A stretch of 64,000 bases of DNA. Origin: Hymenobacter radiodurans. Its GTDB lineage: Bacteria > Bacteroidota > Bacteroidia > Cytophagales > Hymenobacteraceae. The notes below the pieces were generated by a model, which searched no databases, was not told where the DNA came from, and saw only the letters and a list, made by a program, of their open reading frames with translations. Positions 33,714 to 42,625 of the stretch are shown in pieces; position 1 is the stretch's first letter, and every line of letters starts with the position of its first letter. The translations under genes were made by a program, and so were the position numbers. Location: positions 3,380,001-3,444,000 of the forward strand of contig NZ_CP037922.1 of the NCBI RefSeq assembly GCF_004355185.1. Reading direction: 5' to 3'.

Positions 33714-36587
33714 TCAGCGCGTGATTTCCACCCAGCCTTTGTAGGTCCGCTTGGTGCTGTTGAAATCGGCGAATTCCACCTCCGCAATGTAGTAGTACAC
33801 GCCTTCGGTCAGTTTCACGCCCGCTTTACCTTCGGTCGCGTTGCTGGTGCCTTCCCAGTCAATCAACGGCTTCTGGTCGCTTTCATACACCTTCACGCCC
33901 CAGCGGTTAAAGGCTTGGAAACGCGTGCGGCGGATCGGGCTCGCTACTTTCGGCCGGAACGTGTCGTTGCGCTGGTCGGCGTTGGGCGTGAAGATGTTGG
34001 GCAACACAAAAAACAAGCAGTTGTCTTTGCACTCGATATTACTGAGTGCACTGCGGTTGCCGACCGCATCCACAGCCTGAATGGCATAGCAGCCCGCAAA
34101 GGTGGCCTTGCCGGGCCGGTTGGGCCGATCCCGATCCAATCGGTCCACGTAGCTCTGCTGCGTCACCGAGTCGATGGCCACGAGCGGTCCTTCGGGCGTT
34201 TCCCGATACAGAATCCGGTAGTAGGCGATTTCGCGGCTGCAATCGGCGGGCGTATTGCCTAGCGTCCAGCGCAGCTTGTTGCTGTATACCTGATTAGGTG
34301 CCGGGAAGCTCGGCAGCGCCGCCAAGCTGTCGCAGTTGGTTTGCACCAGCGTCAGCACCGGCGGACACGGCACCGTATTGAGGGCAATGCACTTCTCCTG
34401 GCTCTTATTTAACAGGGGGTCGGGAATATCCGGGTTGCTGTACGTGCCGTTGGTTTCCACATAATAGCAGTATACCTGGCCTTTGCGCAAGGGCTGCGCC
34501 GTCGTCCCCTGATCGACAAAGGTGCCCCCCGTCGCCGTGCCCGTCACGGTGCCCACCGGCACAAACGCACTGCCCGGCGCAGGGTCCCGCCGATAGATAG
34601 TCGTGGGCCGCAGCGCATTATTCCACGGCACCGTGTAGGTCCAGTTCAGCGTAATGCGGTTCAGATTCGGGTTTGAGACATCGGCCGTGCCTTCCAGCCG
34701 CACGCTGGAGGCAGTAGAGGTTTCCGTCAGCACGGCCGAGCCGGGTCCGGCCACGGCGTTGCTAAAGAATTCCAGCCGGTAGGTGAAGGTGTTAGCCAAC
34801 GTGTTTATACCTGTATCCACAAACGAGAGCTCGTCCAGGTTATTGGTGGTGAAGACCACCGTCGGCGTGCCCGTACCAACTGAACGGAGCAGGCGGTAGC
34901 CTACAGGCGGCAGGAAACCGCTTTGGCTGAAGGGCTTGGTCCAACGCACCGTAATGGCGCCGTTGGTGGCATCCGTCCGATCGACGGTCACATTAGTCAG
35001 CACGGCGCTGCGGCCTTGCAGATTCAGGCACACCTCGGCCGAGGCAATGCTGGCCCCGCCTTTGGGCCGCGGAAACTCGGCGTAAATCCGGTAGCAATAG
35101 TTTTTGCCCCGCTCCAAGCCCAGGCCGCCCCGGTCATCCCGAAAAATATCCGTGCCGACGGGCACCGATCCGACCTGCACAAAACCGGAGGAAGCTGGAA
35201 TACCAGTCTCGCACGGGCCCGGCGTGAAATTAGAGGGGCCTTCTTTCCGATAAATGAGAATTCGACTAGCATTACTGCACGTATACCGGTCCCAAGTCAA
35301 AATGGCCGTATTGCCTTCGCCCCGCACCCCTAAGTTCTGGGGCGGCGGCCCCACGACCGTAATGCGCCACGCCTTCTCATCAATTAAGACGGTGCCCGAG
35401 GGCGGAATATCGTCGGCTTTGAAAACCACGGTATAGGGATCGGACGCCACATCCGTACACTGGGGCGTCCAGCGAAACGTGCCACTGGCCTGCGGGGGCC
35501 CCGTGGCATTCTGCACAAAGGTGGCCGGCGGGAAAATGCCCCCGAAGGCCGCTAGTGTTATCTTATCATTATTCGGGTCCGTGGCCGTCACGCTGGCCGT
35601 AATGGGCGTACCGGCAATCACGCACAGGTCTTGCGGAATGGTAATCGTAGGCCGCAGATTATTCGTGGGTTCCACCAGGATCTGCATATCCCGGATTACC
35701 TCCCCAATCAAGCGGGCGGGCCCCGTACCGGTTCGGCGGTACTCTAAGACGGCAAAGGCAAAATTATAGAGCCCTACTCGATTGGGGGCATTCCAGACAA
35801 TCTGCCCCGTTCGTCGGTCCTGCGTGAAGGTGGATTGCCCGCCCCCAGGGTCATTCAGATAGGGCACCTGCACTCCACGTGGTGGGGTCAGGTGAGGGAA
35901 AACATAATTATTAGTTACTGTCGGCCGGGGCTGGCATTTATCTATATCAACCGTTCCAGGTACTCCACCGGCAACTTGCTGGCTGGGGCGCAGTTCAAAT
36001 ACCAAGGAGTCCCCATCGGCATCCGAGGCAGCCGGATTATGCAGCCATACCTGATTGACACCAGCCCTATCGTATGCCGGAGCATTTAATACCGGTGAAC
36101 GATTGATATTCAGTTCAGGGGCAATAGTAACGCGGGTAGAAATATAAAATGTTTGCGAATTGGAGTCTGACATGTTAAGCACCCCTGCGTTGCGCAATTC
36201 ACCAATATAGCTTACCAAATAGCTACCCGGAGCATTATAGGTATGCTCGAAGTAGTAGACGTTGATTTGGGTACCAGGTGCTACTTGACGTAACGTCGTA
36301 CGGGGGACCTTAAACCCACCAGGAGGGCAAGTACCATCTCCAAAAAATATGGTCACTTCCTTTTCATCAACCGATGAAGTGGCGTTGTCGGTGTAAAGCA
36401 CCATCTTGAAAAAGATGCGCCGCGGGTTGCGAGCGCTGACAGGCAGCGTGGTGTCTGACTTCGCCTGTATGTCGCCGGCCCGGAGGTGGGAGGCCTGAGC
36501 AGTGGGCGTTACCCCTAAAGAAGCTAGTATACTAAGTACCAGCCCCACCAATAACCAACTAACGCGTCGAGGTAGCGGAAGCTTCAT
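33714..36587 (-). CDS. Giant T9SS-secreted gliding-motility-type protein
   Basis: This 957-residue exported protein has a signal peptide (VSWLLVGLVLSILASLG ... AQA|S). The body contains beta-sandwich domains: a PKD-type region near 60-180, cadherin-like repeats, and fibronectin type III modules (for example NLGVRGEGNTAILTWDRYTC). The last 90 residues are the gliding-motility-associated C-terminal domain (PNIFTPNADQRNDTFRP ... YYYIAEVEF), the type B T9SS sorting domain. It is expected on the cell surface; the exact role is unknown. Confidence 0.93.
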   Translation of the reverse strand: MKLPLPRRVSWLLVGLVLSILASLGVTPTAQASHLRAGDIQAKSDTTLPVSARNPRRIFFKMVLYTDNATSSVDEKEVTIFFGDGTCPPGGFKVPRTTLRQVAPGTQINVYYFEHTYNAPGSYLVSYIGELRNAGVLNMSDSNSQTFYISTRVTIAPELNINRSPVLNAPAYDRAGVNQVWLHNPAASDADGDSLVFELRPSQQVAGGVPGTVDIDKCQPRPTVTNNYVFPHLTPPRGVQVPYLNDPGGGQSTFTQDRRTGQIVWNAPNRVGLYNFAFAVLEYRRTGTGPARLIGEVIRDMQILVEPTNNLRPTITIPQDLCVIAGTPITASVTATDPNNDKITLAAFGGIFPPATFVQNATGPPQASGTFRWTPQCTDVASDPYTVVFKADDIPPSGTVLIDEKAWRITVVGPPPQNLGVRGEGNTAILTWDRYTCSNASRILIYRKEGPSNFTPGPCETGIPASSGFVQVGSVPVGTDIFRDDRGGLGLERGKNYCYRIYAEFPRPKGGASIASAEVCLNLQGRSAVLTNVTVDRTDATNGAITVRWTKPFSQSGFLPPVGYRLLRSVGTGTPTVVFTTNNLDELSFVDTGINTLANTFTYRLEFFSNAVAGPGSAVLTETSTASSVRLEGTADVSNPNLNRITLNWTYTVPWNNALRPTTIYRRDPAPGSAFVPVGTVTGTATGGTFVDQGTTAQPLRKGQVYCYYVETNGTYSNPDIPDPLLNKSQEKCIALNTVPCPPVLTLVQTNCDSLAALPSFPAPNQVYSNKLRWTLGNTPADCSREIAYYRILYRETPEGPLVAIDSVTQQSYVDRLDRDRPNRPGKATFAGCYAIQAVDAVGNRSALSNIECKDNCLFFVLPNIFTPNADQRNDTFRPKVASPIRRTRFQAFNRWGVKVYESDQKPLIDWEGTSNATEGKAGVKLTEGVYYYIAEVEFADFNSTKRTYKGWVEITR

Positions 36588-36749
36588 ATTAAAGAGCGAT
36601 TAAAGACAATTTATCGGAGAGCAGAAGGTCAGCAAAAATGCGCTGTTTACCTAACAAACAACGCGCGCGTGGTGTTACATATTCGCTATGAAGCTCTAAC
36701 GGCCCCGCTGTCAGATTGATTCACGTCTTTTCTAAACGTCGGATGTCGA

Positions 36750-36780
36750 TTGTTTCGTACTTGGTCGGCCCTTACCTTTG
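36750..36780 (+). promoter_or_regulatory. Promoter of the sdhCAB operon
   Basis: TTG (36750-36752), 20 nt, TACCTTTG (36773-36780), a good fit to the Bacteroidota -33/-7 consensus; sdhC begins 42 bp downstream. Confidence 0.65.
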
Positions 36781-36821
36781 ACCATATACAACCGACCTTT
36801 CTAAAATCACCAATAACTCCT

Positions 36822-37493
36822 ATGAGTTGGATTACGAAGACGTTTACTAGTAGTATCGGCCGCAAGCTAATTGTGGCTATTACGGGCCTTTTTCTTTGCT
36901 CTTTCCTCGTTGTGCACTTGGTGGGTAACCTCCAGCTGTTTAAGGACGACGGTGGGGCAGCCTTTAATATCTACTCCCATTTTATGGGTACGAATCCTGT
37001 TATTAGGACCTTAGAGTGGGTACTAGTGCTGGGCTTTGGCTTCCATATTTATGAGTCGTATACCTTGGCTGTACGCAACCGCGCCGCCCGCAAAGTAGGC
37101 TACGTGGATAGCCGTCCTTCAGAAAACAGCCCGTGGTACTCGCGCAGCATGGCGCTGCTTGGTACTCTGATCCTAGTTTTCCTGATTGTCCACATGTACA
37201 ACTTCTTCTATCGGGCCCGCTTCGGTGATCTGGATCCTGATATTAATAACAATGACGACCTATATACTTTGGTGGTCAGCTCTTTCAAACAGTGGTGGTA
37301 TGTGTTGCTCTATGTGGCCGCGCAAGCAGCTTTATGCTATCACCTTATACACGGCTTCCGCAGCGCCTTTCAGACCTTGGGCCTGAATCATCGCAAGTAC
37401 ACGCCCATTATCCGCGTCATTGGTTATGTTTTCGCCATTGTCGTGTGTGCCGGGTTTGCGTCGATGCCGCTCTACTTCTACTTTTTTAAATAA
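36822..37493 (+). CDS. sdhC: Succinate dehydrogenase cytochrome b subunit
   Basis: This 223-residue membrane anchor of complex II follows the single-subunit, di-heme type B layout with five transmembrane helices. The front is SIGRKLIVAITGLFLCSFLVVHLVGN; the His ligand candidates lie in FLVVHLVGNL, GFHIYESY, FLIVHMYNFF and LCYHLIHGF. It binds quinone (menaquinone in Bacteroidota) and hands over electrons from SdhB. The start is the ATG at 36822; sdhA starts 19 bp after the stop, and no sdhD is needed. Confidence 0.95.
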   Translation: MSWITKTFTSSIGRKLIVAITGLFLCSFLVVHLVGNLQLFKDDGGAAFNIYSHFMGTNPVIRTLEWVLVLGFGFHIYESYTLAVRNRAARKVGYVDSRPSENSPWYSRSMALLGTLILVFLIVHMYNFFYRARFGDLDPDINNNDDLYTLVVSSFKQWWYVLLYVAAQAALCYHLIHGFRSAFQTLGLNHRKYTPIIRVIGYVFAIVVCAGFASMPLYFYFFK

Positions 37494-37512
37494 GTCCTAA
37501 CCTCGTATTACG

Positions 37513-39447
37513 ATGAACCTGGATTCCAAAATTCCTGAGGGACCTCTCGCCGAAAAGTGGGAGAAGCACAAGTTTGGTGTGAAGCTTGTGAATCCCGCTA
37601 ACAAGCGGAAATACGACGTAATTATTGTAGGCACAGGCTTGGCAGGCGCTTCTGCGGCCGCGTCGCTGGCAGAGTTGGGCTATAATGTAAAGGCATTTAC
37701 TTACCACGATTCGCCCCGTCGCGCTCACTCTATCGCTGCGCAAGGTGGTATTAATGCTGCGAAGAACTATCAGAACGACGGCGACTCGGTGTTTCGCTTG
37801 TTCTACGACACTATTAAAGGAGGTGACTATCGTTCCCGTGAGGCAAACGTGTATCGCTTGGCTCAGGTATCGGTTAATATCATTGACCAATGCGTGGCGC
37901 AAGGTGTACCCTTCGCCCGCGAATACGGTGGCTTGTTGGCTAACCGCTCCTTCGGTGGCGCTCAGGTAAGCCGAACCTTCTACGCGCGGGGCCAAACCGG
38001 TCAGCAACTATTATTGGGTGCCTATTCTGCACTCAGCCGGCAAATTGCTTACGGCAAAGTAAAGATGTACACCCGCTCCGAAATGTTGGAGCTGGTAGTA
38101 GTAGATGGCAAAGCCCGCGGTATTGTAACGCGTAACCTGATTACCGGTGAAATAGAAACGCACGCGGCTCATGCCGTGGTGCTGGCTACGGGTGGTTACG
38201 GCAACGTATTCTATCTGAGCACAAACGCCAAATACTGCAACGTAACGGCACCGTGGCGTGCGCACAAGAAGGGAGCTTACTTCGCGAACCCTTGCTTCAC
38301 TCAGATTCACCCTACTTGTATTCCTGTATCCGGCGATTACCAATCGAAGCTGACGCTGATGTCGGAGTCGTTGCGTAATGACGGCCGGGTTTGGGTGCCC
38401 AAGACCAAAGAAATGGCTGAGCGCCTCCGTGGGGGGCAAATTCGAGTAGCCGATATTCCCGAAGAAGAGCGTGACTACTTCCTGGAACGCAAGTATCCTT
38501 CCTTCGGTAACCTGGTACCCCGCGACGTAGCCTCGCGCAATGCCAAGCAAGCCTGCGACGAAGGTCGCGGTGTGGGCTCAACTGGCTTAGCCGTTTACCT
38601 CGACTTTGCCGACGCTATTAAGCGTGAAGGCGTTGATAAGGTGAGCCAGAAGTATGGTAACCTGTTTGCCATGTACGAGAAAATCACCGCCGAAAACCCG
38701 TACGAGCTGCCCATGCGCATTTACCCAGCAGTACACTACACGATGGGTGGCCTGTGGGTTGATTACAACCTGATGACGTCCATTCCAGGCTTGTACGCTA
38801 CTGGCGAGTGTAACTTCTCTGACCACGGCGCTAACCGCTTGGGTGCTTCGGCTCTCATGCAAGGCTTGGCGGATGGCTACTTCGTAATCCCTTACACAAT
38901 AGGCGATTACCTGGCACAAATGCCCCCCACCCCCGTTACCACACAGCACGCAGCCTTTAAGGAAGCGGAAGAAGCAGTGCACGCGCGTACTCAGAAGCTG
39001 CTTAGCATTAAGGGCAACCGGACGCCAAATGAGTTTCATAAAGCGCTTGGTCATATTATGTGGGACCACTGCGGTATGAGCCGCAACGCCGAAGGTTTGC
39101 AATTTGCCAAGCAGGAGATTCAGAAGTTGCGCCGCGAGTTCTGGTCAGACCTGAAACTGACGGGAACCAACGAAGAGTTGAACCAGATGCTGGAAATTGC
39201 TGGTCGTGTGGCCGACTTCCTCGAGCTCGGTGAGCTTATGGTGGACGATGCTCTGAATCGCAACGAAAGCTGCGGTGGTCACTTCCGCGAGGAATATCAG
39301 ACGCCCGAAAATGAAGCTCTCCGCGACGACGAGAATTACGCTTACGTAGCCGCTTGGGAGTGGACGGGTGACAATCAGCCCGAAGTTCTGCACAAGGAAG
39401 AGCTACAATTCGAAAACGTTAAACTCACGCAGCGTAGCTACAAGTAA
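37513..39447 (+). CDS. sdhA: Succinate dehydrogenase/fumarate reductase flavoprotein subunit
   Basis: This 644-residue catalytic subunit oxidises succinate to fumarate with covalent FAD. The dinucleotide fold is [21 protein letters not shown], the flavinylated His is in [18 protein letters not shown], and the catalytic region includes [15 protein letters not shown] and [21 protein letters not shown]. It sits between sdhC and sdhB in the operon. G6 motif copies at 38430 (RGGQI) and 38918 (QMPPTP) use different frames. Confidence 0.98.
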   Translation: MNLDSKIPEGPLAEKWEKHKFGVKLVNPANKRKYDVIIVGTGLAGASAAASLAELGYNVKAFTYHDSPRRAHSIAAQGGINAAKNYQNDGDSVFRLFYDTIKGGDYRSREANVYRLAQVSVNIIDQCVAQGVPFAREYGGLLANRSFGGAQVSRTFYARGQTGQQLLLGAYSALSRQIAYGKVKMYTRSEMLELVVVDGKARGIVTRNLITGEIETHAAHAVVLATGGYGNVFYLSTNAKYCNVTAPWRAHKKGAYFANPCFTQIHPTCIPVSGDYQSKLTLMSESLRNDGRVWVPKTKEMAERLRGGQIRVADIPEEERDYFLERKYPSFGNLVPRDVASRNAKQACDEGRGVGSTGLAVYLDFADAIKREGVDKVSQKYGNLFAMYEKITAENPYELPMRIYPAVHYTMGGLWVDYNLMTSIPGLYATGECNFSDHGANRLGASALMQGLADGYFVIPYTIGDYLAQMPPTPVTTQHAAFKEAEEAVHARTQKLLSIKGNRTPNEFHKALGHIMWDHCGMSRNAEGLQFAKQEIQKLRREFWSDLKLTGTNEELNQMLEIAGRVADFLELGELMVDDALNRNESCGGHFREEYQTPENEALRDDENYAYVAAWEWTGDNQPEVLHKEELQFENVKLTQRSYK

Positions 39448-39551
39448 GCCTAGAAGTGGGAGGCAACAAGAAATAAGCGAGACGTTAGCCCGATTTATTT
39501 CACTTTTCACTCCCCACTTCTCTCCCCTTAACTCTCAGTTTTCTACATAAA

Positions 39552-40337
39552 ATGGCCGGTAATAACCCTAATGCAAAACCGATGAACCTTACGCTTAAGG
39601 TGTGGCGGCAGCGCAACCGTAATAGCGAGGGCAAAATAGTAGAGTATCAGGTAAAGGATATTTCGCCCGAAATGTCTTTCCTGGAAATGCTGGATGTGCT
39701 CAACGAAGGCTTGTTGCTGAAAGGCGATGAGCCCGTAGCATTCGACCACGACTGCCGCGAAGGCATTTGCGGCTCCTGCGACTTATTTATTAATGGCCGT
39801 GCGCACGGCCCGGAAAAAGGCACTACTACGTGCCAACTCCACATGCGCAAGTTCAGCGATGGCGATACCATCACCATTGAGCCCTGGCGTGCTAATGCTT
39901 TCCCCGTAAACCGCGACTTGAGCGTAGATCGCTCAGCCTTCGACCGGATTATTCAGGCGGGTGGCTACGTGAGTGTGAACACGGGCGGCGTACCCGATGG
40001 CAACGAGATTCCAATTCCGAAGAACATTGCAGACAAGGCGTTTGAGGCTGCTACCTGCATTTCGTGTGGTGCCTGCGTTGCCGCTTGCAAAAATGCATCG
40101 GCTATGCTCTTCGTATCCGCTAAGATTTCCCAGTTAGCCTTGTTGCCACAAGGCCAGGTAGAGCGCAAGACCCGTGTAGAAAACATGGTAGCGCAAATGG
40201 ACAAAGAAGGTTTTGGTGCCTGCACCAACATTGGTCAGTGCGCAGCGGAGTGTCCAGTGGGTATTTCACTCGAAAATATTGCCTTGATGAACCGCGAGTT
40301 TATCAACGCGAAAGCTACTTCTGACAACCTAGCATAG
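39552..40337 (+). CDS. sdhB: Succinate dehydrogenase iron-sulfur subunit
   Basis: This 261-residue subunit carries electrons from FAD to quinone. The [2Fe-2S] ligands are in [12 protein letters not shown] and GTTTCQ, the [4Fe-4S] set in [13 protein letters not shown], and the [3Fe-4S] set in [15 protein letters not shown]. The last cluster is read from the order CxxxxxC...CP. It follows sdhA after 104 bp and ends at a strong terminator. Confidence 0.98.
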   Translation: MAGNNPNAKPMNLTLKVWRQRNRNSEGKIVEYQVKDISPEMSFLEMLDVLNEGLLLKGDEPVAFDHDCREGICGSCDLFINGRAHGPEKGTTTCQLHMRKFSDGDTITIEPWRANAFPVNRDLSVDRSAFDRIIQAGGYVSVNTGGVPDGNEIPIPKNIADKAFEAATCISCGACVAACKNASAMLFVSAKISQLALLPQGQVERKTRVENMVAQMDKEGFGACTNIGQCAAECPVGISLENIALMNREFINAKATSDNLA

Positions 40338-40355
40338 GGTTGTGCTGTTATAGTG

Positions 40356-40393
40356 AAAGAGGGCGAAACGGCTTCCGTTTCGCCCTCTTTTTT
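40356..40393 (+). terminator. Intrinsic terminator of the sdh operon
   Basis: AAAGAGGGCGAAACGG, CTT, CCGTTTCGCCCTCTTT, then a T-run. Confidence 0.92.
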
Positions 40394-40419
40394 GCCCTCT
40401 ACTTTCCGCTCTTTCGTAC

Positions 40420-40947
40420 ATGATTACTATTATTATCGGGACAAATCGTCCGAACTCCCGGGCCCGTCGGGTGGCCGTTTTATACGCTGACCTGCTGAAA
40501 AGCCAGGGTGCCGATTGCCAGCTTCTGGACCTCACTGAATTACCTTCAGACTTTATTACTTCGGCCCTCTATGCCAACACGGGTCAGCACGATGGCTTCA
40601 ACGAGCTTTTTGAACTGACCAATAATGCCGACAAGCTGGTGTTTGTGGTCCCGGAATACAATGGCTCTTTCCCCGGCGTATTGAAGGCGTTTATTGATGG
40701 CCTACCCTATCCTGGCGGTATTCGGGGTAAAAAAGCAGCATTAATCGGTGTGTCGACCGGGGTGCAAGGAGGCATTTTGGCTTTGAGCCACCTGACGGAT
40801 ATTTTGATGTATCTGGGTACGGCAGTACTGCCGGCGCGTGTGCGTTTGCCAGCCATTGACAAGTATTTGAGTGACGATGGCAAGCTAACGAACCCGCTGT
40901 ATCAGCAGTTGCTGGAGGAACAGGCAGCGCAATTATTGGCATTTTAA
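40420..40947 (+). CDS. NAD(P)H-dependent FMN reductase
   Basis: This 175-residue flavodoxin-fold reductase has the FMN loop IIIGTNRPNSRARRVAV at the front, VFVVPEYNGSFPGVLKAFID in the middle, and GGIRGKKAALIGVSTGVQGG. It matches the SsuE/chromate-reductase-like group. It could supply FMNH2 or reduce quinones; no partner monooxygenase is adjacent. It converges with the CLC gene. Confidence 0.9.
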   Translation: MITIIIGTNRPNSRARRVAVLYADLLKSQGADCQLLDLTELPSDFITSALYANTGQHDGFNELFELTNNADKLVFVVPEYNGSFPGVLKAFIDGLPYPGGIRGKKAALIGVSTGVQGGILALSHLTDILMYLGTAVLPARVRLPAIDKYLSDDGKLTNPLYQQLLEEQAAQLLAF

Positions 40948-40962
40948 GCGGTGGCGCATCGG

Positions 40963-42237
40963 CTATAAATCGCGCAGGCGCTTTCCTTGCTGGCGAGCCC
41001 ACAAACCATGTTTGGATTGCCCGATAATTTGCCCCCCATAAATACCTTGATGGCCCGAAAACAGATAACTGACTACGCAGGCTAGGCCCGCATATAGGCC
41101 GCATTCGTGGCCAAATAGCTCCATAGCCATCAGCGTACAGGCAAGTGGCGTGTTGGCCGCGCCGGCAAATACTGCCACGAAACCCATGCCCGCCAGCAAA
41201 GGCATAGGCAAGGCTAGGCCGGGTGCCAATGCATTGCCTACGGTCGCGCCAATAAAAAACAAGGGCGTGACTTCGCCCCCCTTAAAGCTGGCGCCCAAGG
41301 TGAGAGCGGTGAGCATGAGCTTGAGCAAAAAATCGTAGGGTGGCACGGGTACGTTGAGGGCTTCCTCTATTGCAGGAATTCCCAGCCCGACATAGCGCGT
41401 GGTGCCCAGAACCCACACGGCCAGCGCTACCAGCGCGCCGCCAACTACTGGGCGGAGCGGTGGCCAGGCAATCAGTCTTTTAAAAAAGCCCCCCAACAGA
41501 TGAGTAAGGCCACTAAAGCTTCGAGCAGCTAGTCCGAATATGATACCAGCAGCGGCGGCACTAAGCAGACTAAGCGGTGAGAGGACCGGAACTGCGAGCA
41601 ACGGATAAGCCGTGTGCCCCGCGCCCCAGAGCCGCGTGACGTAATCAGCAAAAATGGCCCCCAGAAAGCTGGGCAGAATGGCATCGTAGCGCAGCCGACC
41701 AATCAGGAATACTTCCAGCCCAAAAATGGCACCCGCCAACGGTGTTCCGAATACGGAAGCAAAACCAGCGCTGACGCCCGTAATCAGCAGCAATGTGCGG
41801 TCGCGGGGGCGTAGGCGGAGTGGGCCACGGAGCTGGTCGGCCAGCGCCCCACCCATTTGCACAGCAGTGCCCTCGCGGCCGGCCGAACCGCCAAACAGAT
41901 GCGTCAGCAGCGTACCAATGAGCACAAGCGGCACCATGCGCAATGGCAGTGTAGCTTGCGGAGAATGAATCTCGTCGAGCAGCAGGTTGTTGCCGCCTTC
42001 CACGCTTCGGCCAAAAAAATAGTACAGAAGCCCCACCAAAAAGCCCCCCAACGGCAAAAAAGCAATAATCCAGCGGTGCGTTTCGCGCCAGTTCGTTACA
42101 TAATCCAGTGCTACCAGGAAGCCGGCTGAGGCAGTACCAGCAAGCCCGCCCACAATGGCACAAATCAGTAGCCAACGACCTGCAAAGAGCAGTAAGGGTG
42201 TGTACTCGGCGCGGAGAGCAGAAAAATAGCGATACAT
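40963..42237 (-). CDS. CLC anion transporter, probably fluoride/proton type
   Basis: This is a 424-residue CLC-family membrane transporter with about ten hydrophobic helices. In place of the canonical GSGIP selectivity loop it has EGGNNLLLDEIH; the gating Glu is in GGSAGREGTAVQMGGALA, and the next landmark is GFASVFGTPLAGAIFGLEV. GNN in the first loop and GREGT rather than GREGP are, as I recall, marks of the CLC-F branch that exports fluoride. I looked for a fluoride riboswitch upstream and found none. The gene stands alone. Confidence 0.88.
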   Translation of the reverse strand: MYRYFSALRAEYTPLLLFAGRWLLICAIVGGLAGTASAGFLVALDYVTNWRETHRWIIAFLPLGGFLVGLLYYFFGRSVEGGNNLLLDEIHSPQATLPLRMVPLVLIGTLLTHLFGGSAGREGTAVQMGGALADQLRGPLRLRPRDRTLLLITGVSAGFASVFGTPLAGAIFGLEVFLIGRLRYDAILPSFLGAIFADYVTRLWGAGHTAYPLLAVPVLSPLSLLSAAAAGIIFGLAARSFSGLTHLLGGFFKRLIAWPPLRPVVGGALVALAVWVLGTTRYVGLGIPAIEEALNVPVPPYDFLLKLMLTALTLGASFKGGEVTPLFFIGATVGNALAPGLALPMPLLAGMGFVAVFAGAANTPLACTLMAMELFGHECGLYAGLACVVSYLFSGHQGIYGGQIIGQSKHGLWARQQGKRLRDL

Positions 42238-42625
42238 GAATAGGCAGTGCCGAGGAGGAAGTCAGGCGAAGATACATATCCGGCAATAAGCTACTGCGCG
42301 TTTGCGTTAGCAGGCCCAGCGCCCGGCTCTGGGGGGCTTTTTACATACCTTATTTGCTTATTCTATAAAATTTAGCTCATCCATAAACAGAACACGCAAC
42401 TCCACGCTTGAATATTTGTCTGTTGAGCAAATCTGACTAATAATTACTTCCAGCAGCCGACGACTCTGCTAAGTTGCTCTCCTCCAGTCTGCGCTGTATT
42501 CTTTTTACTTACTATCTCCAAAGCACTTATGCTAACCGCCCGGGAATTCCGGGTTTTGGCCCCATCTGGCCTCCATTAGTCGAAAAAACAAGACAAGCGC
42601 CCTTGGTCGCTTCTACCTTCGCTTC
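42238..42625. other. 388-bp intergenic region
   Basis: It contains a G6 motif copy (42329-42342, CTGGGGGGCTTTTT), an AT-rich stretch around 42355-42450 and a promoter-like TACCTTCG at 42614. No gene or hairpin of note was found. Confidence 0.6.
42614..42621 (+). promoter_or_regulatory. -7-like element, start codon 4 nt downstream
   Basis: TACCTTCG (one change from TAnnTTTG) with the ATG at 42626 following after four bases, so possibly leaderless. Confidence 0.4.

Noticed and set aside
42238..42300. Fluoride riboswitch upstream of the CLC gene
   Set aside because: I read the minus strand for the GGnGATGG core and the paired stems and found neither.
42540..42560. CCCGGGAATTCCGGG as an operator
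   Set aside because: Only the central 8 bp are symmetric; too short to support a call.
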